Positions 9,771-21,200 of a DNA stretch of 64,000 nucleotides are shown one piece after another. Source of the DNA: Takakia lepidozioides (taxonomy: Eukaryota > Streptophyta > Takakiopsida > Takakiales > Takakiaceae); the NCBI GenBank assembly GCA_030704615.1, contig CM060732.1, forward strand, positions 6,078,001 through 6,142,000, written 5' to 3'. A program made the translations under genes and the position numbers. Below the pieces are notes generated by a model. It did no database searches. It worked only from the letters and a program-made list of their open reading frames with translations, and was not told the DNA's origin. The first letter of the stretch is position 1. Each line of letters begins with the position of its first letter.

Positions 9771-12190
9771 GCTAACCATGCCTTGCTGATGTTGTTGTCT
9801 TGCACTTGAGCTGTTTTTGGACACTGGCTGGAACATCCACAAGGCGGCTCTGCTCGAGAGAGAAATCAGCTTGAATGCAGGGGCAGATTTTGAGATCACA
9901 ATTGCCACTCAGAACGTTGTTCTTTGCACCGGCATGGCATGTCAGCATGCATATCAGCCCAAACTCGTTACTCCGTGAGCCTTCCACTGCCGGAGTGTGC
10001 CCATTCAAGCCAGATCTTCAAAACGCAGGGATGGAACGGGGTTTTGAAACCAGCATTGCCTAACTGGATACCCAATTCAGCTCCGCATCTTGGTCCATTA
10101 ATCTGATGCACATTGTGAAGTTTTCTGCCCGTTCACCGCAAGTTGAAGAAGGAGTATTCTTAAAACACGGGTACTCATAATCTGAAAATGGCTCCAGCTT
10201 ATGTTGCTTGAGTGCGAATATGAGTGTGGTTGGCTTGGCAGCTTTACATCTGGTCCATCCCACTCGATATGATGAGCAGGTTCAGCTTGACTTCTCTCAC
10301 ACAAAAGACGCTGCCAAGATGGGGTTTGCTGCCCTAGATGACTTCCCGTCGTTGTTCTGGGCTGCAACATACAATTAATCTGGCCCATGGCGAGGGGCCT
10401 TGCCTTCCACCAATCATTTGTAAGTCCTGTGAAACTGTTTTTGTGGCAGTTTGTAAGCAGTGGGCAGCGATGGTGGGCTGTTGTAGGATTTGATGAACTC
10501 AATGCCGTGTACTGACAATAACCCCTCATCTCTTATGCAAGCATTCAACAAGCCAAGTTGATTGCAGAGCATATTCAGCCCCCCACGTTTCTAGTTGCCT
10601 AATGTTCTTCATCTCCTAGGCAGAGCATTTTCCAGGGTCTCCATCTGTGATGACACACTATCTTCTCATGTGGTTCAGCTTCTGGTCTTGCTCTTCTTTG
10701 CACCACCCCAATGAAGGGCAGTTCCCACCTGCTTGATTCTCTCTATATGGTTGTCTTGGGTCTTGGCAGGGTTTCCCACAACCGCCTTTCCTTTTCAGAC
10801 TGCCAATCATCAGCCTCGTTCTCCAATGCTTCACTTTCTTCCCAAGTGAAGTGCTCTCCTCTTTTATGCTTTAACGTCCCTGCAGGTGTCTTTTCCTTCA
10901 TCTCCCGTGGTGCTTTCGAATGAATGAGCACTGATTTACATCTGTTGGCAACACTTACGGTGTCCCTTTCCTTGCATGCCACTGCAGGCCCGCATTGACT
11001 TTCTTGGCAGGGAAGTCTCCTCCTTCTCCCTCATTTTCTGGCTCTGTTGGTGCCCCACTCACCATGCTATCAGGGCTGCACTTATTTTGTGATGTTGCGC
11101 CAGCCAAGGGCGATCTTTCACTGGTCCGATTGTTGGCAATAGCTGATTGGAGTCTTCTTGGCAGAGTCTCCCACGAGCTCCCATCAATTTCAGGCATCAG
11201 GTTTTCTACCCTGCCCTTCCACTTTTCATAAGTGAGGTGCCTGTCTTCCTCCCTTTCACTCTTCAGCCTCTCAGGCTGATTTTTCTTCATGCGATTGCTG
11301 CTCCCATACTTCCAGTCCTTGTTTAATTTTCTCGAGCCATCACCCTCAGATTTGACAAGGTATTGCTGCCCTTCCTTGTGTCTTTCCTCACTCCCAGCTG
11401 CTGGTTTTATCCCAGATTCACCTCTCATCCTTGCCTGGGGTTTTGCTTGCCAAACAGCCCTTGTGTGGGGAACTTCAACGAAAGGCAACATCTCATTCTC
11501 AGCTCCTGTCTTTGTACCTCTTTGCAGCAGTCCAGCCTCGGGTGCCTCACTTTCTGATTGCTGGGTTGCATTCTTCGCCGCCAACCTTTGACAAGAAAGT
11601 GTGCTCCATCTTCCTCATCTCCTACTGGTTCCCTTGATGCTTCACCTCGTATGTCTTCCTCCTCATGTTTTAGCAGCAGCTCCCATGCTTGAATTGCTAC
11701 TTTTCCTCGTAGTTGATCTTGTGCTTTCCTTTTTCTCCGTAGCCTAATCAACAGTTTTGTCTTGGCAGGTCCCTTGCCATGAGTGCCTTGTCTCACTGCA
11801 TCTCCCTTGGCGGCACCATCCGTGGAGTCTTTCTTGCACTATTATGACCCTCGTTGGCATGCACTTTGCTGCGATGCCCCACATGTATTTGCTGCTCCCT
11901 TTAATCATCAACATAGTGCTCCAGAGCCAGTTCCTCATTGTTGACCAGTTGACCTTCTTAGCCCTTGGACCCCATTTTCCCTTCTCCCATGTTGCCTCGT
12001 CTTTCTGCTTCATCATTTGCTTTACTTGCACGATGTTGCTTCTTCCCTACAGCTCATCATGTGTTGTGGCTCTTTCCCATGTTGCACTCACTCCCATCAT
12101 ACGTTGTGCAGTTGATAAGACTGAGATGAGTTGATGCAGGATAGGGGGAGGGCTTGCTGGTGTATGTTGTGCGATAGGCCCCATGCACAG
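9771..12190 (-). other. Low-support reverse-strand coding traces, Lys/Glu/Arg-rich
   Basis: The left part (9771-10700) shows nothing I can support. Between 12031 and 10740 three overlapping reverse-strand frames (12031-11744, 11796-11425, 11584-10955, then 10982-10743) read through into one another as if by frameshifts. All share a charged composition. Two segments look like diverged copies of one unit: HLTYEKWKGRVE...SSWETLPRR (about 11230-11140) and HFTWEESEALEN...RRLWETLPRP (about 10850-10755). I do not recognise a family. It may be a decayed gene of unknown function or merely biased composition. Confidence 0.25.
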
Positions 12191-12404
12191 AGTCAAAGCT
12201 GGAAGTCAGCCTTGCAAGGACCCAAGTGATAGAAGTCTGGTGGGGGTAGCATCTTGGGGGATGGGCAGTTAGGGCAATGTGTGTCTAGGGCAATATATGT
12301 CATAGCAGCGGGTGATGTGCTGCCAATTTTGAGGATAGAGACAGCCTGTAAGCTGTAGATTTGTATAAGTGGTTTCTTCTGACACATATTGCTCCCAGTT
12401 TGCC

Positions 12405-12560
12405 ACAACCAGTTGTTTGCGTTTGTAGTGCATATGCGAGCCTGCTGGGGAAGGGCAAAGAGGTCCATGGTTGCATCGTCAAAGCTGGAATTGTGGCAGA
12501 TGTCATTCTGAACAATACCCTTGTGGACAGGGAGTGTTCAACAATATGGCTGAGCGAAGG
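12405..12560 (+). pseudogene. Isolated PPR repeat fragment
   Basis: One unit reads FVCVCSAYASLLGKGKEVHG then CIVKAGIVADVILNNTLVD, close to the copy near 9470-9590. Both share the same aberrant continuation (RECSTIWLSE), showing that the two come from one already damaged ancestor. Confidence 0.75.
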
Positions 12561-12587
12561 ATAGAGTGTAATGACTGCCAATGAAGG

Positions 12588-13661
12588 CACTTTCTTCAAT
12601 TTCACCTTGTTTTCCCCTCTTATCAGAATCGCCCCTAATTATTCATGTCTGAATTCTGCAAGTTAGCTGGTTGAGTGAAGCTTTGATAGTTTGGAGTGAC
12701 TTTGACATGATTCTGCCAATGTGACAACATGAAAGTATCAGAAACAGGTAACACAGACGAGGAGAAGTTGTGGAATGAATATTTTTCTGACCCCAGTCAA
12801 TGGTGGGACAATCGAGGCAAGAAGGTGAATGTTTGTTGGATTATAGAGAGTAGCAGATGCAATTGAGCGTAGGAACTAGTGTGATAAGTTGAGTTGGGTG
12901 CTTCCTAGAACAAGTCTAGGCTGTCATCGTCAACTGCTAGCAACAAGGCAAGGTTGTATGCATGATTCGTGTGAGGCATGGATAGTTGAAGGAGCAAGGA
13001 TAGAGTGTGGGTGCAGATTCACCCAAGAGGGCCAGACTTCAAGCTCCAGATTAACTATGAAGCTACAAGAAACCTGCATGGGTAGATGGTCAACTGGCAG
13101 CAACGGCACAATTGATAAAATCAGACATTGTTAATGAAGGCATCTTCTTCAGCACATTTCACCCTGTTTTTCCCTCTTATTAGAATCAGTCCAAAATTTC
13201 CATGTTGAATTATGCAAGTTAACTGGTTGAGTGAATCTAGTTTGGAGTGACTTTGACATGATACTGCTATGTGACAACAGGAAAGTATCAAAAAACAAGT
13301 AACAGACATGAGGAGAAGCTGTGGAATGAATACTTTTCTGCCCCCAGTCAATGATGGGACAACCGAGGCAAAAAGGTGAATGCCTGCTACATTTCAGAGA
13401 GTAGCAGACGCAATTGAGCATAGGAACTAGTGTGATAAGCTGAGTTGGGTGTTTCCTAGAACAAATGTAGGTTGTCATTGTCAGCTACTAGCAGCAAGGC
13501 AAGGATGAATGCATGATTTGTGCAGGGGCATGGATAGCTAAAGAAGCAGGGATAGAGTGTGGTCCAGATTCATCCTAGAGGGCCAAATTTCAAGCACAAG
13601 ATTTACCTATGATTCCCTGTGGATCAATAACTACAAGAAACCTCCATGGGTAGATGGTCTA
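12588..13661. repeat. 0.55-kb tandem duplication of a PPR 5' leader-like segment
   Basis: About 12588-13110 and 13140-13661 are diverged direct copies offset by about 553 bp. Shared landmarks are GGAACTAGTGTGATAAG (12871 and 13424) and GGTAGATGGTC near each right end. Shorter related pieces recur at about 35945-36055, 37300-37540 and 37765-37900, where they precede PPR repeats. This suggests the segment was the 5' part of the amplified PPR gene. Coding capacity is weak here. Confidence 0.7.
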
Positions 13662-13699
13662 TTCCGTGGAACTTACTGAAGTCTTGCATTATGAGGATC

Positions 13700-13920
13700 A
13701 GAACTGCTTGACTTGCACGAGGCCTTGACCCTTAGGCAATCCCCAGAGCAGTAGTAGCTTTTGGGCTGCTTTTTTACTTTGTGTTTTTCATTTTGTCCCA
13801 TAAGCTCTTTGAGCTTTCCGCAGATGTAATAAAGTACCATTTTGTTTCATTTCATTCATTTTCATTTCATTTTGTTTCATGGCATGTCTTTCATCGTTTG
13901 TGCATTTCTAATGCATGATT
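13700..13920. repeat. LINE-like 3' tail and TTTCATTT-type simple repeat
   Basis: GATGTAATAAAGTACCATTTTG resembles a polyadenylation region or retroelement end and is followed by degenerate (ATTTC)n pentamers at 13840-13880. No coding sequence is visible. Confidence 0.35.
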
Positions 13921-14107
13921 AGTTCTCTTGTATGGCATTACTAGTCGACTCACTACAAACACCAAAACTCCAAAGCATGAATCACTATGAATGATTGTTC
14001 AAGTAATTTCGAGCACTTCATGTAAAGTAGTAAAGCAGTGGTTGCGCCAACTTCCGCAGTCGCAATTGCCAGTGGGCATGTAGCACTGCAAGTTATGTGG
14101 TCTACTA

Positions 14108-14123
14108 CCACGTGGCCACGTGG
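14108..14123. promoter_or_regulatory. Double G-box palindrome
   Basis: CCACGTGGCCACGTGG is a perfect 16-bp palindrome made of two CACGTG G-boxes, with a third CACGTG at 14287-14292 and further ACGT cores between them. G-boxes bind plant bZIP and bHLH factors. The cluster lies about 1.15 kb upstream of the E4 start codon, with a LINE-like tail between, so a role for that gene is only possible. Confidence 0.4.
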
Positions 14124-14403
14124 CAGCAGTGGTGCTCGTCGTGGCGCCGCCACGTCGGCATCCACATCGTCGTCCACGTCCGCGTCCATGTGTCACCATG
14201 CTTCAGTGAGTCGGTCCACTCATCCGGAGGGAAAAGTCAAAGTCAGCCCAAAAAGTCAAACACACGGGCGGCCCGCCTGGTTACGCCACGTGGTTCTTCA
14301 GCATTAATCGCATTAATCGCTGAGCAGTTGTTCGCGCGTCTGCGTCCTTTACCACTCCAATCATTGGATGTCCAACCCAACTACCACGTCTGTTGTAACT
14401 AGT

Positions 14404-14480
14404 CTGTTGTAACTTCCAGTCGATCCCAGTTTTTTGACTTTTATGACTCAAAATGAGTTGTTACCCCAGTGGTAAATGAC
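14404..14480. repeat. Short relic related to the 40.3-kb foldback element
   Basis: GACTCAAAATGAGTTGTTAC followed by CCCAGTGGTAAATGACAC resembles the central palindrome region of the foldback at 40252-40588 (CTCAAAATGAGTGGTTACC then AGAGTGGTTA). Probably a fragment of the same family. Confidence 0.4.
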
Positions 14481-14849
14481 ACGAATGCTTCTAGTGATAG
14501 GAGCCAAATGGTCCCCCCTCGAATCTGAAGAAGGAGAAGTGAATTGGAGGCACAAAAGAAGTCTTAGAACGGCAAAATCTAAGGCGCAGTTATCATTTGA
14601 GAATCCCAAAATGAAGCGGGGTTCCTCTTGATTACGAGAAGGATTCTAGTTCCCTACCTTCCCGTTTGGAAGATTTGATCATTTCTTTGGTCAGTCAGGC
14701 TGGGGCCAGGGTACCCTTTTCTTGATCTATGCTTCTTGCTCTCCTCCCTGCTGCTAGGGATATTGGTTACATTTTCTTTCTTGCCATAGTTGTCTGCTGC
14801 TAGTGCTACAATATGGTGTAGTTAGTTTATGGCTCCAGCTTAGGCCCTG

Positions 14850-15056
14850 CTGATGGAGTGGAGCTCCCCACAGAAGTTGATGCTTGGCTCTTCTGCCATG
14901 CCTTAGCTTTGTCCACTTTATCTCCCCCCTCTCTTTAGATCTGCAGGCTCATAGTGATCAGCCTTATGGCTCTCTGTAAGGTTATTTTTTCCTTACCTCC
15001 TTTTTAATAAATTTACAGGGCTACTATCCCCCTGTTCTAAAAAAGAAAAAGAAAAA
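14850..15056 (+). repeat. LINE-like 3' tail
   Basis: TAATAAATTTACAGGGCTAC continuing TATCCCCCTGTTCTAAAAAAG ends in an A/G-rich tail at 15056. The same 3' end occurs at 47740-47790 (forward) and about 5098-5145 (reverse). It sits directly upstream of the E4 gene 5' region. Confidence 0.5.
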
Positions 15057-15110
15057 AAAGTAGGCCAGTAGTGTAGAGCCCTTCACTTTCGAACCTTGAA
15101 TCAAATGCGC

Positions 15111-15126
15111 GGTCGCGGTCGCGGTC
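15111..15126. repeat. GGTCGC microsatellite
   Basis: Nearly three perfect GGTCGC units lie about 140 bp upstream of the E4 start codon, in what is probably 5' UTR or proximal promoter. Confidence 0.5.
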
Positions 15127-15266
15127 ATGGTTATGCGCGGCCAAGCCAAACCGAACGAAAGCAAGAGTAGAGACTAGAGACGACGGTCGGCTGCTTCCCT
15201 GACACAGGCGATTCATTTGGACTAGTGATTTAGGTCTTGCTTGTGCAGGCTCACACTAGTTCAGGC

Positions 15267-18200
15267 ATGGCGCAGCCGAAGACAGGCAAGAGCAGGGCCG
15301 AGATGGAGGATGCGGTCTTGCGCCGAGTTCTACATGTGACCCTGAGCCCAGGAGGTGAGCAGGGAACGGGGGCTCCTGTGTACTTGGAGCAGCTAGCTGC
15401 CGAATTACTGAGCGAAGATCGTTCATCTCTTCTATCCCGTGATCTCCTCGAGAGAGTTTTAATGGAGAGATTGGGCACACTATATTCTGGATGTGAACCC
15501 CCTTTCCTTTATCTCGTTTCTTGCTATCGAAGAGCCCTCGAGGAAGGTCGCAAGGCCCAAATTATGAAAGATAAGAAGATGCTTGGAGAAATTCAGGACG
15601 CCCTGCAGCACGCCAAGGATTTGGTCGTCTCTTACGCTGTTCTTATGCTTGGACATGCGAAAGACAGCATGTTCCCGCAGCCTCCAGAGCCATCTCCGGT
15701 TCCCAATGCACAATTGCTGGCCCTCATTCTGGCTGAAGTCTCTTCTAATGTTGCATTTGATACTAGCGGTTGCAGTGGTGGTGCAACGACATTGCCACCG
15801 GGTTTCCTTGATAATCTTCTCAAGCGTTTTGAAGATGAGCCCGAGGGCTTCAGGACCACTTTTGATCAGTTGTTCAAAGATCTCCAGAAGAGCGTGATAA
15901 AAGTTTCTCCGTTGGGCCCATTTCAGGGATCTTTGAGAGCTTTAGTGATGCTGGTGTCGCATGCAAGCCTGGCAAAAGCACTGGTGTACCATCCCATGTG
16001 GAATCCGCGGGGAAATCATGTGAATGGACGAGTATTGGAAGTAGGCAGTATTTTGGGGCCGTTTTTTCACATCAGCGTTATTCCTGATCATCCTGTCTTT
16101 GGCAATGGAGAGCCGAATGTTGGGTGATGCTCTAACCCAATGGAGGTTTTGTTTGATTCATGAATTGGTCACTCATATGTCGTCAGGAGGCAATCGTAAT
16201 GGGATGGTGTTGACACCTGACACAGTTGCTAGTAGCTCCAAATGAAGAAAAAAGTCTGATCAGAACTGCGCATCTGCAGTAAGAACTGTGGTTGTGATTC
16301 AGGTGCTTGCTTTTTCTCCACATAGTAATGGACTAAAACCACACACAGAAATGATGTGATATGACTGAAACTTTCAAACTTACTACATCTCGTTGGTTTG
16401 TGGGTTTGTGTAACGCCAGACAACAGTGTTTTTCTGATGCCACATCACGGCGGCCTGCGGACTTGATGTCATCATATGCCACCATAAGGACAGTGATGCA
16501 TCAGCTTTATGATGGCTTACACGAAGTCATGATCAAGCTTCTTCGCATGGCTGAGACGAGGGATCATGTTTTGCAGTATTTAGCAGATGTGATTCAAAAA
16601 AATACTAATCGAGGGCAGATGCAGGTCCACCCTTCCTCTAAAGTGTGTTGGTTTTTTTACCTAGTGCTGTGTTGGATGGTGACCTTTCTGTTGAGTGGAT
16701 GCAAAGGGTGAGGAATAGCTTACATCAAACTGCATGGTGATGCAGGCAAACCCTTTCACTACGGCAAGCAATGGGATGTTTGTGAGTCTGAGTGCGGTCA
16801 TGTTGAAGCTTTGTGGGCCCTTCTTAGACCCATCTTTGTCAAAGAAGGACAAGATTGATCCGAGTTATGTGTTACAAAAAGGACGCATAGACTTCAGGTG
16901 TTGTCTTCTTGACCATTATGAATCTCTATGTCTGTAAAGTTTTGTGCCAAAAATAGAGAAGACATTGAAGATTTCAAGTTCCATGATTCTTACCTTTCCA
17001 TGAGAAAATTAAGATATCAGTGTTGCAGAAGTGTGACTCCTATGCCAGAGAGAAGGACGAACTATGTGGTCAGTGTTTGCAGCTCAGTGTTTGCACCCTC
17101 ACCATTACTTATTACTTGTCCTCCCCTGCGTGCAATGTGCTTGGATTATTAGGGTGTATGTTAGCATATGCACTCTTTTTTGTGAATCTATGTTGAGAGA
17201 TGAACTTGTTAGACTTCGTTGCGAGACATTTCCTGGATAGATCTTGCACCTGTTAGGATGGAGATGGGGGCAGGAGAAGGGGATGGTAGCTGAATGGATG
17301 TCATTACCTCAGGTGAAGCTTCCTGCTGTAGTTGGATATGCATTTGCAGATTTATATATATATATATATATCGAGGGAATGCTATCACTTCCCATCATAC
17401 CCTCAGACTGAGGAGGTCATTTTCTTTTTTGATTTACTCGTTGTAATCAAGCAGCCTATTTGTGTTTTGGAATTGCCCTGTAAATTCTTGTTAGGTATAT
17501 TTTTATATCAGATTCTTGGAGTAGAATGGAATGTGCTGAGCTTCAGGCTGTGCATTGTGAGTAGCATTTGCATTAGCTTCTAGCCTTTCGAGTATAAGTA
17601 ATCATATTGATGGGCTGAAGGATAGATAATGGGTTATCCCGAGATCTTTGAACTCATCCTAAAAAACACAGGGCTTGGAGGATGTTGTCAACTATCCACA
17701 CCAGTGGCTTCAGGTTGTCTTGTAAGTTGAACCACCAGTTGCTGGCTCTCCACAGCAACAACTCCTACCAGTGAAGTCTATAAGTTCTATGCATAGGGAG
17801 GTGAGCTACATCTGCAGTACCCCACCGGTTCTTCGTCATTCTGACTTATCTTTGTCCACCACCAACAAAATTGGTTCCCTAATTCCGGAACTCTGAAGAT
17901 TCAACAAGTAGTCTGAGTGGCCTTTGTCAGTAATCCTAGATTGATTGTTCCTTGGTTTTTTATTTAGCATGTATGCTGTCCTGAGAAAACGCTTTAATTG
18001 GATTTTCAAGGAGTTGGATGAACTACGGCCCATTCCTGGGCCCCCGAAACATTGCAGCTGCCTGTCATGGCAATACTTCTAGCCAATAGGACTAGGAAGC
18101 TGTGCTGTCCTCGTCTTGCATATATATAGTACCACATTGACTTTTCTTACCACAGAGCTTTTTTCGATGTACCCTGCATGTGTACAGTCCGTGTACTGGC

Positions 18201-21200
18201 TCTGTACACTGAAGTCAGTAGATGTCTGTGAGTAAAGAGCAATCCCCGTTACTGCCGATTTGCTGAAGGGGTTTTTCGTTGAGCACATCTTCCCCTATCC
18301 CTTACAGCCTCTGACATTGCTACAATCCTCCAAAAAATCACTAATTCATGACTAACATGTATGTAAATGAAGTTACTCCACAAGTCCTGGCCCATCTGGA
18401 GTTGGTTGATGGATTAGACCTCTGATGTTGAAGGCTCCAGTACAGAAACCCTTTTGTTCAGTGTGGGCAGAACAGGATATTCTGATTTTTTTCCACTGGC
18501 TTTTTTCCATCAAGACCATCTTCTACACTCCGGAAAGTTCAGTGGTGCACCATAAGAACACTTGAGAGGGGAGAGAACCATAATGCATGTGACATGATCA
18601 GCTGTGCTGTGGAGAGGTAATAGGGTGGGTGAATATGAACCTTGAAAGTCTCAACTTGGAGCTGATGAGTGAGTGATGTGGCAGTGGGTTGACAGCCATT
18701 CATGCAACATCAGAGGAGCTGGCAAACTGGGTTGATAAACATAAGTATGCTCGTATCGAAGGATTTTGCCAGGCTCAGCAGCAACGGGAGCAGGAGGAGT
18801 TGCGGCGCCTGCAGTCCCAGGAAGCGTCTACCTCCAGTACTAATGGCTTTCCATCACTTTCGCTTACACCTGCATTTTCGTCACCATCAGATCAAGCCAA
18901 CTTCTCCTTCATCTGCGAGTGTTTTTTCCTGACAGCTAGAGTACTCAACCTGGGCCTCATGAAGGCTTTATCAGATTTCAAGACATTAGTGCAAGTAAGG
19001 ATTATTGAGAAATTTCAGTTCTGTAAACCTACTTATGTGCTGTTGTGCTGCAATTTCTCTTGTTCGTAGCAAACAGTTGCTTTAATCCCTTAAACGATCA
19101 GCCATATTGTCGAACCTGCTGCATTTTGCATACATGTACACCAGGGCAGGTGGCCTGTTTTGATGTATAGGGTGGTATCCAGGTTATGCCAGTGGTTTAT
19201 GTTTTATGTGGTCTTTTTATGGACTAAATCTCTATTGGCATATTTTATGTGATGAGATGGACATTTCTGTTTCCAAGATGCGAGCATGACTCTGAAGCTT
19301 GAGAGCAGAGGCTGTAGTGTCATTTTCCTTCTTTGTACCTGGGGGAAGGAAAGGAGAGAGGTGCCTCTATTTTCCTCCTGGTATCAGATAGGTAGCCAAC
19401 TGAAAGGAAGGAAGGTTTTTTGTGTTCAGAAATACCGCATCAGGGGTTTTAAGTTTGTGCAGGATAATTTTGCTGTGGAGTTGTCAAATCTCAGGTGTCA
19501 ATTAATTCCCTGTTTTTGAGTACATTGCTGGGCTGAAAGATGTTTTAGTGTTACTAACATAAATCTAGAATCTTCCTTGGCCACTCCTGCTTAAGTTCTG
19601 AAAGGTGGCAAATGGGTTTAACGCATCTTGTATACTTATTCATCGGTTTCACCAAGTGAACCCAGTATTTTGTGCATAGTAGTCAGCTTGGTTTTGATGA
19701 ATCTGAATGTGTGACCTTGCAATAGATCAGTTTTATAGAAAAGACACTTATTTATGGAGATTCCTTGGGCAACTCCTGCCACATACTTTATTTTGCGGAA
19801 TTTTTGAGGATAGTGTTGAATCAGTGGTGTAGGTGATGGCTGCCACCTTTTTTGGAATACAGGATAGGCTTCCTGAAATGAAATCCAGAGGGCTTTCATA
19901 CCTAGTGCTTGTATTTAGCAAAGTTCGCCGCAATTTCCATGTGTCTTCCTTGTCCAGCTCTGAGAGGCTCACAGTATTTAATTGTCAGTCTTTATCTTTG
20001 GTGTATGGAAATCAGGAGCTTTCCAGGCAGAAAGAGGCTCTTGCTGCACTAAAAGCCATCCGCGGTGAGGGAGCGCCACCAGAATTGGAGCATGATGTAG
20101 CTCAGGCAGAGGCATTAGTAGAGCGGCTTTCTCAAGATCGACTTTGTTTTGATGCCCAGCTTTTGAAGGTCTTATCGCGCTCAGGGTCTTGAAGCTTCCT
20201 TTGGGATCTGATTATATGTCAGGGCTTTCGTCTGGGGGCTGCTTGTTGCCTATATTGTCTGGACCATATGCTAATAAGCTCAAGGACTGGTGATGCCACA
20301 ACGTGTCGGTCACTTGGTTGAGTCAATATAGCTGTTGGATGGGCAGTGTATCCCTGCTTTGCCTGTATTACGGCTATTCTAAAGCTTGCCTTCTGGTATA
20401 GTGCTGGCATCAGTTCTTTACATCTTGGCAGCAGCTGACCTTTCACGGCAAGAGTAATAATTCTGAGGAGCAAGTACACCTGACATTCCTAGAAAGGATA
20501 GTCAAAGGAAGATTGAGGTTATTCCAATGCCTTACGTTCTGTATGCTGGTGTTACTGGGGGATCTACCAGTCAACAGTATGAGGTTGCGCATGGCGCAAA
20601 GTTTCTTAGCAGTGGGGAAGATGTGTGCAGGATGTGGAGCTGCTGCAACAAGGGTTGAGCTTCTACAGGCTCTTAGTGGTGTGGTTATCCAGCCTTGTGG
20701 GTGGGTTCCGAATGCCCCTTCCTTCAATCTGCCCTATGGAGTTTGCTTCTATGCCTGAACATTTTGTGGAGGACTCGATGGAGCTTTTGCTTTTTGCTTC
20801 ACGGATCCCAAGGGCCCTTGATGGGGTCATCCTGGTAAGAGTCCACCCTGCTCTGCATCACATTTCCACAGGATTCTTCTGTCCATTGAGAATAGATGTA
20901 CCTCTGCTTTCTTCCTGATTTTTTCAGAATTTGCTAAGGATATCCTAGTAGAGTGCTGACAGGAGGTGCTCAATGGACTCATTTTAGCGGTGCAAATATT
21001 GTTACTAGCTTATGCTTGATTCTTTGTTGTAATAATGCATGGGATTTTGTTTTTGCAGGACGAATTTATGAGTTTTATAGTGATGTTTATGGGCAGTCCA
21101 CTGCATGTGAAGAACCCATACTTGAGGGCAAAGATGGTGGAAGTCTTGAATGCGTGGATGCCTTCTAAAAGGTGTAGCATCTGACTTTGTCTTGCATAAG

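Noticed and set aside
15251-15480. Reverse-strand frames over E4 exon 1
   Set aside because: Shadows of a well-supported exon.
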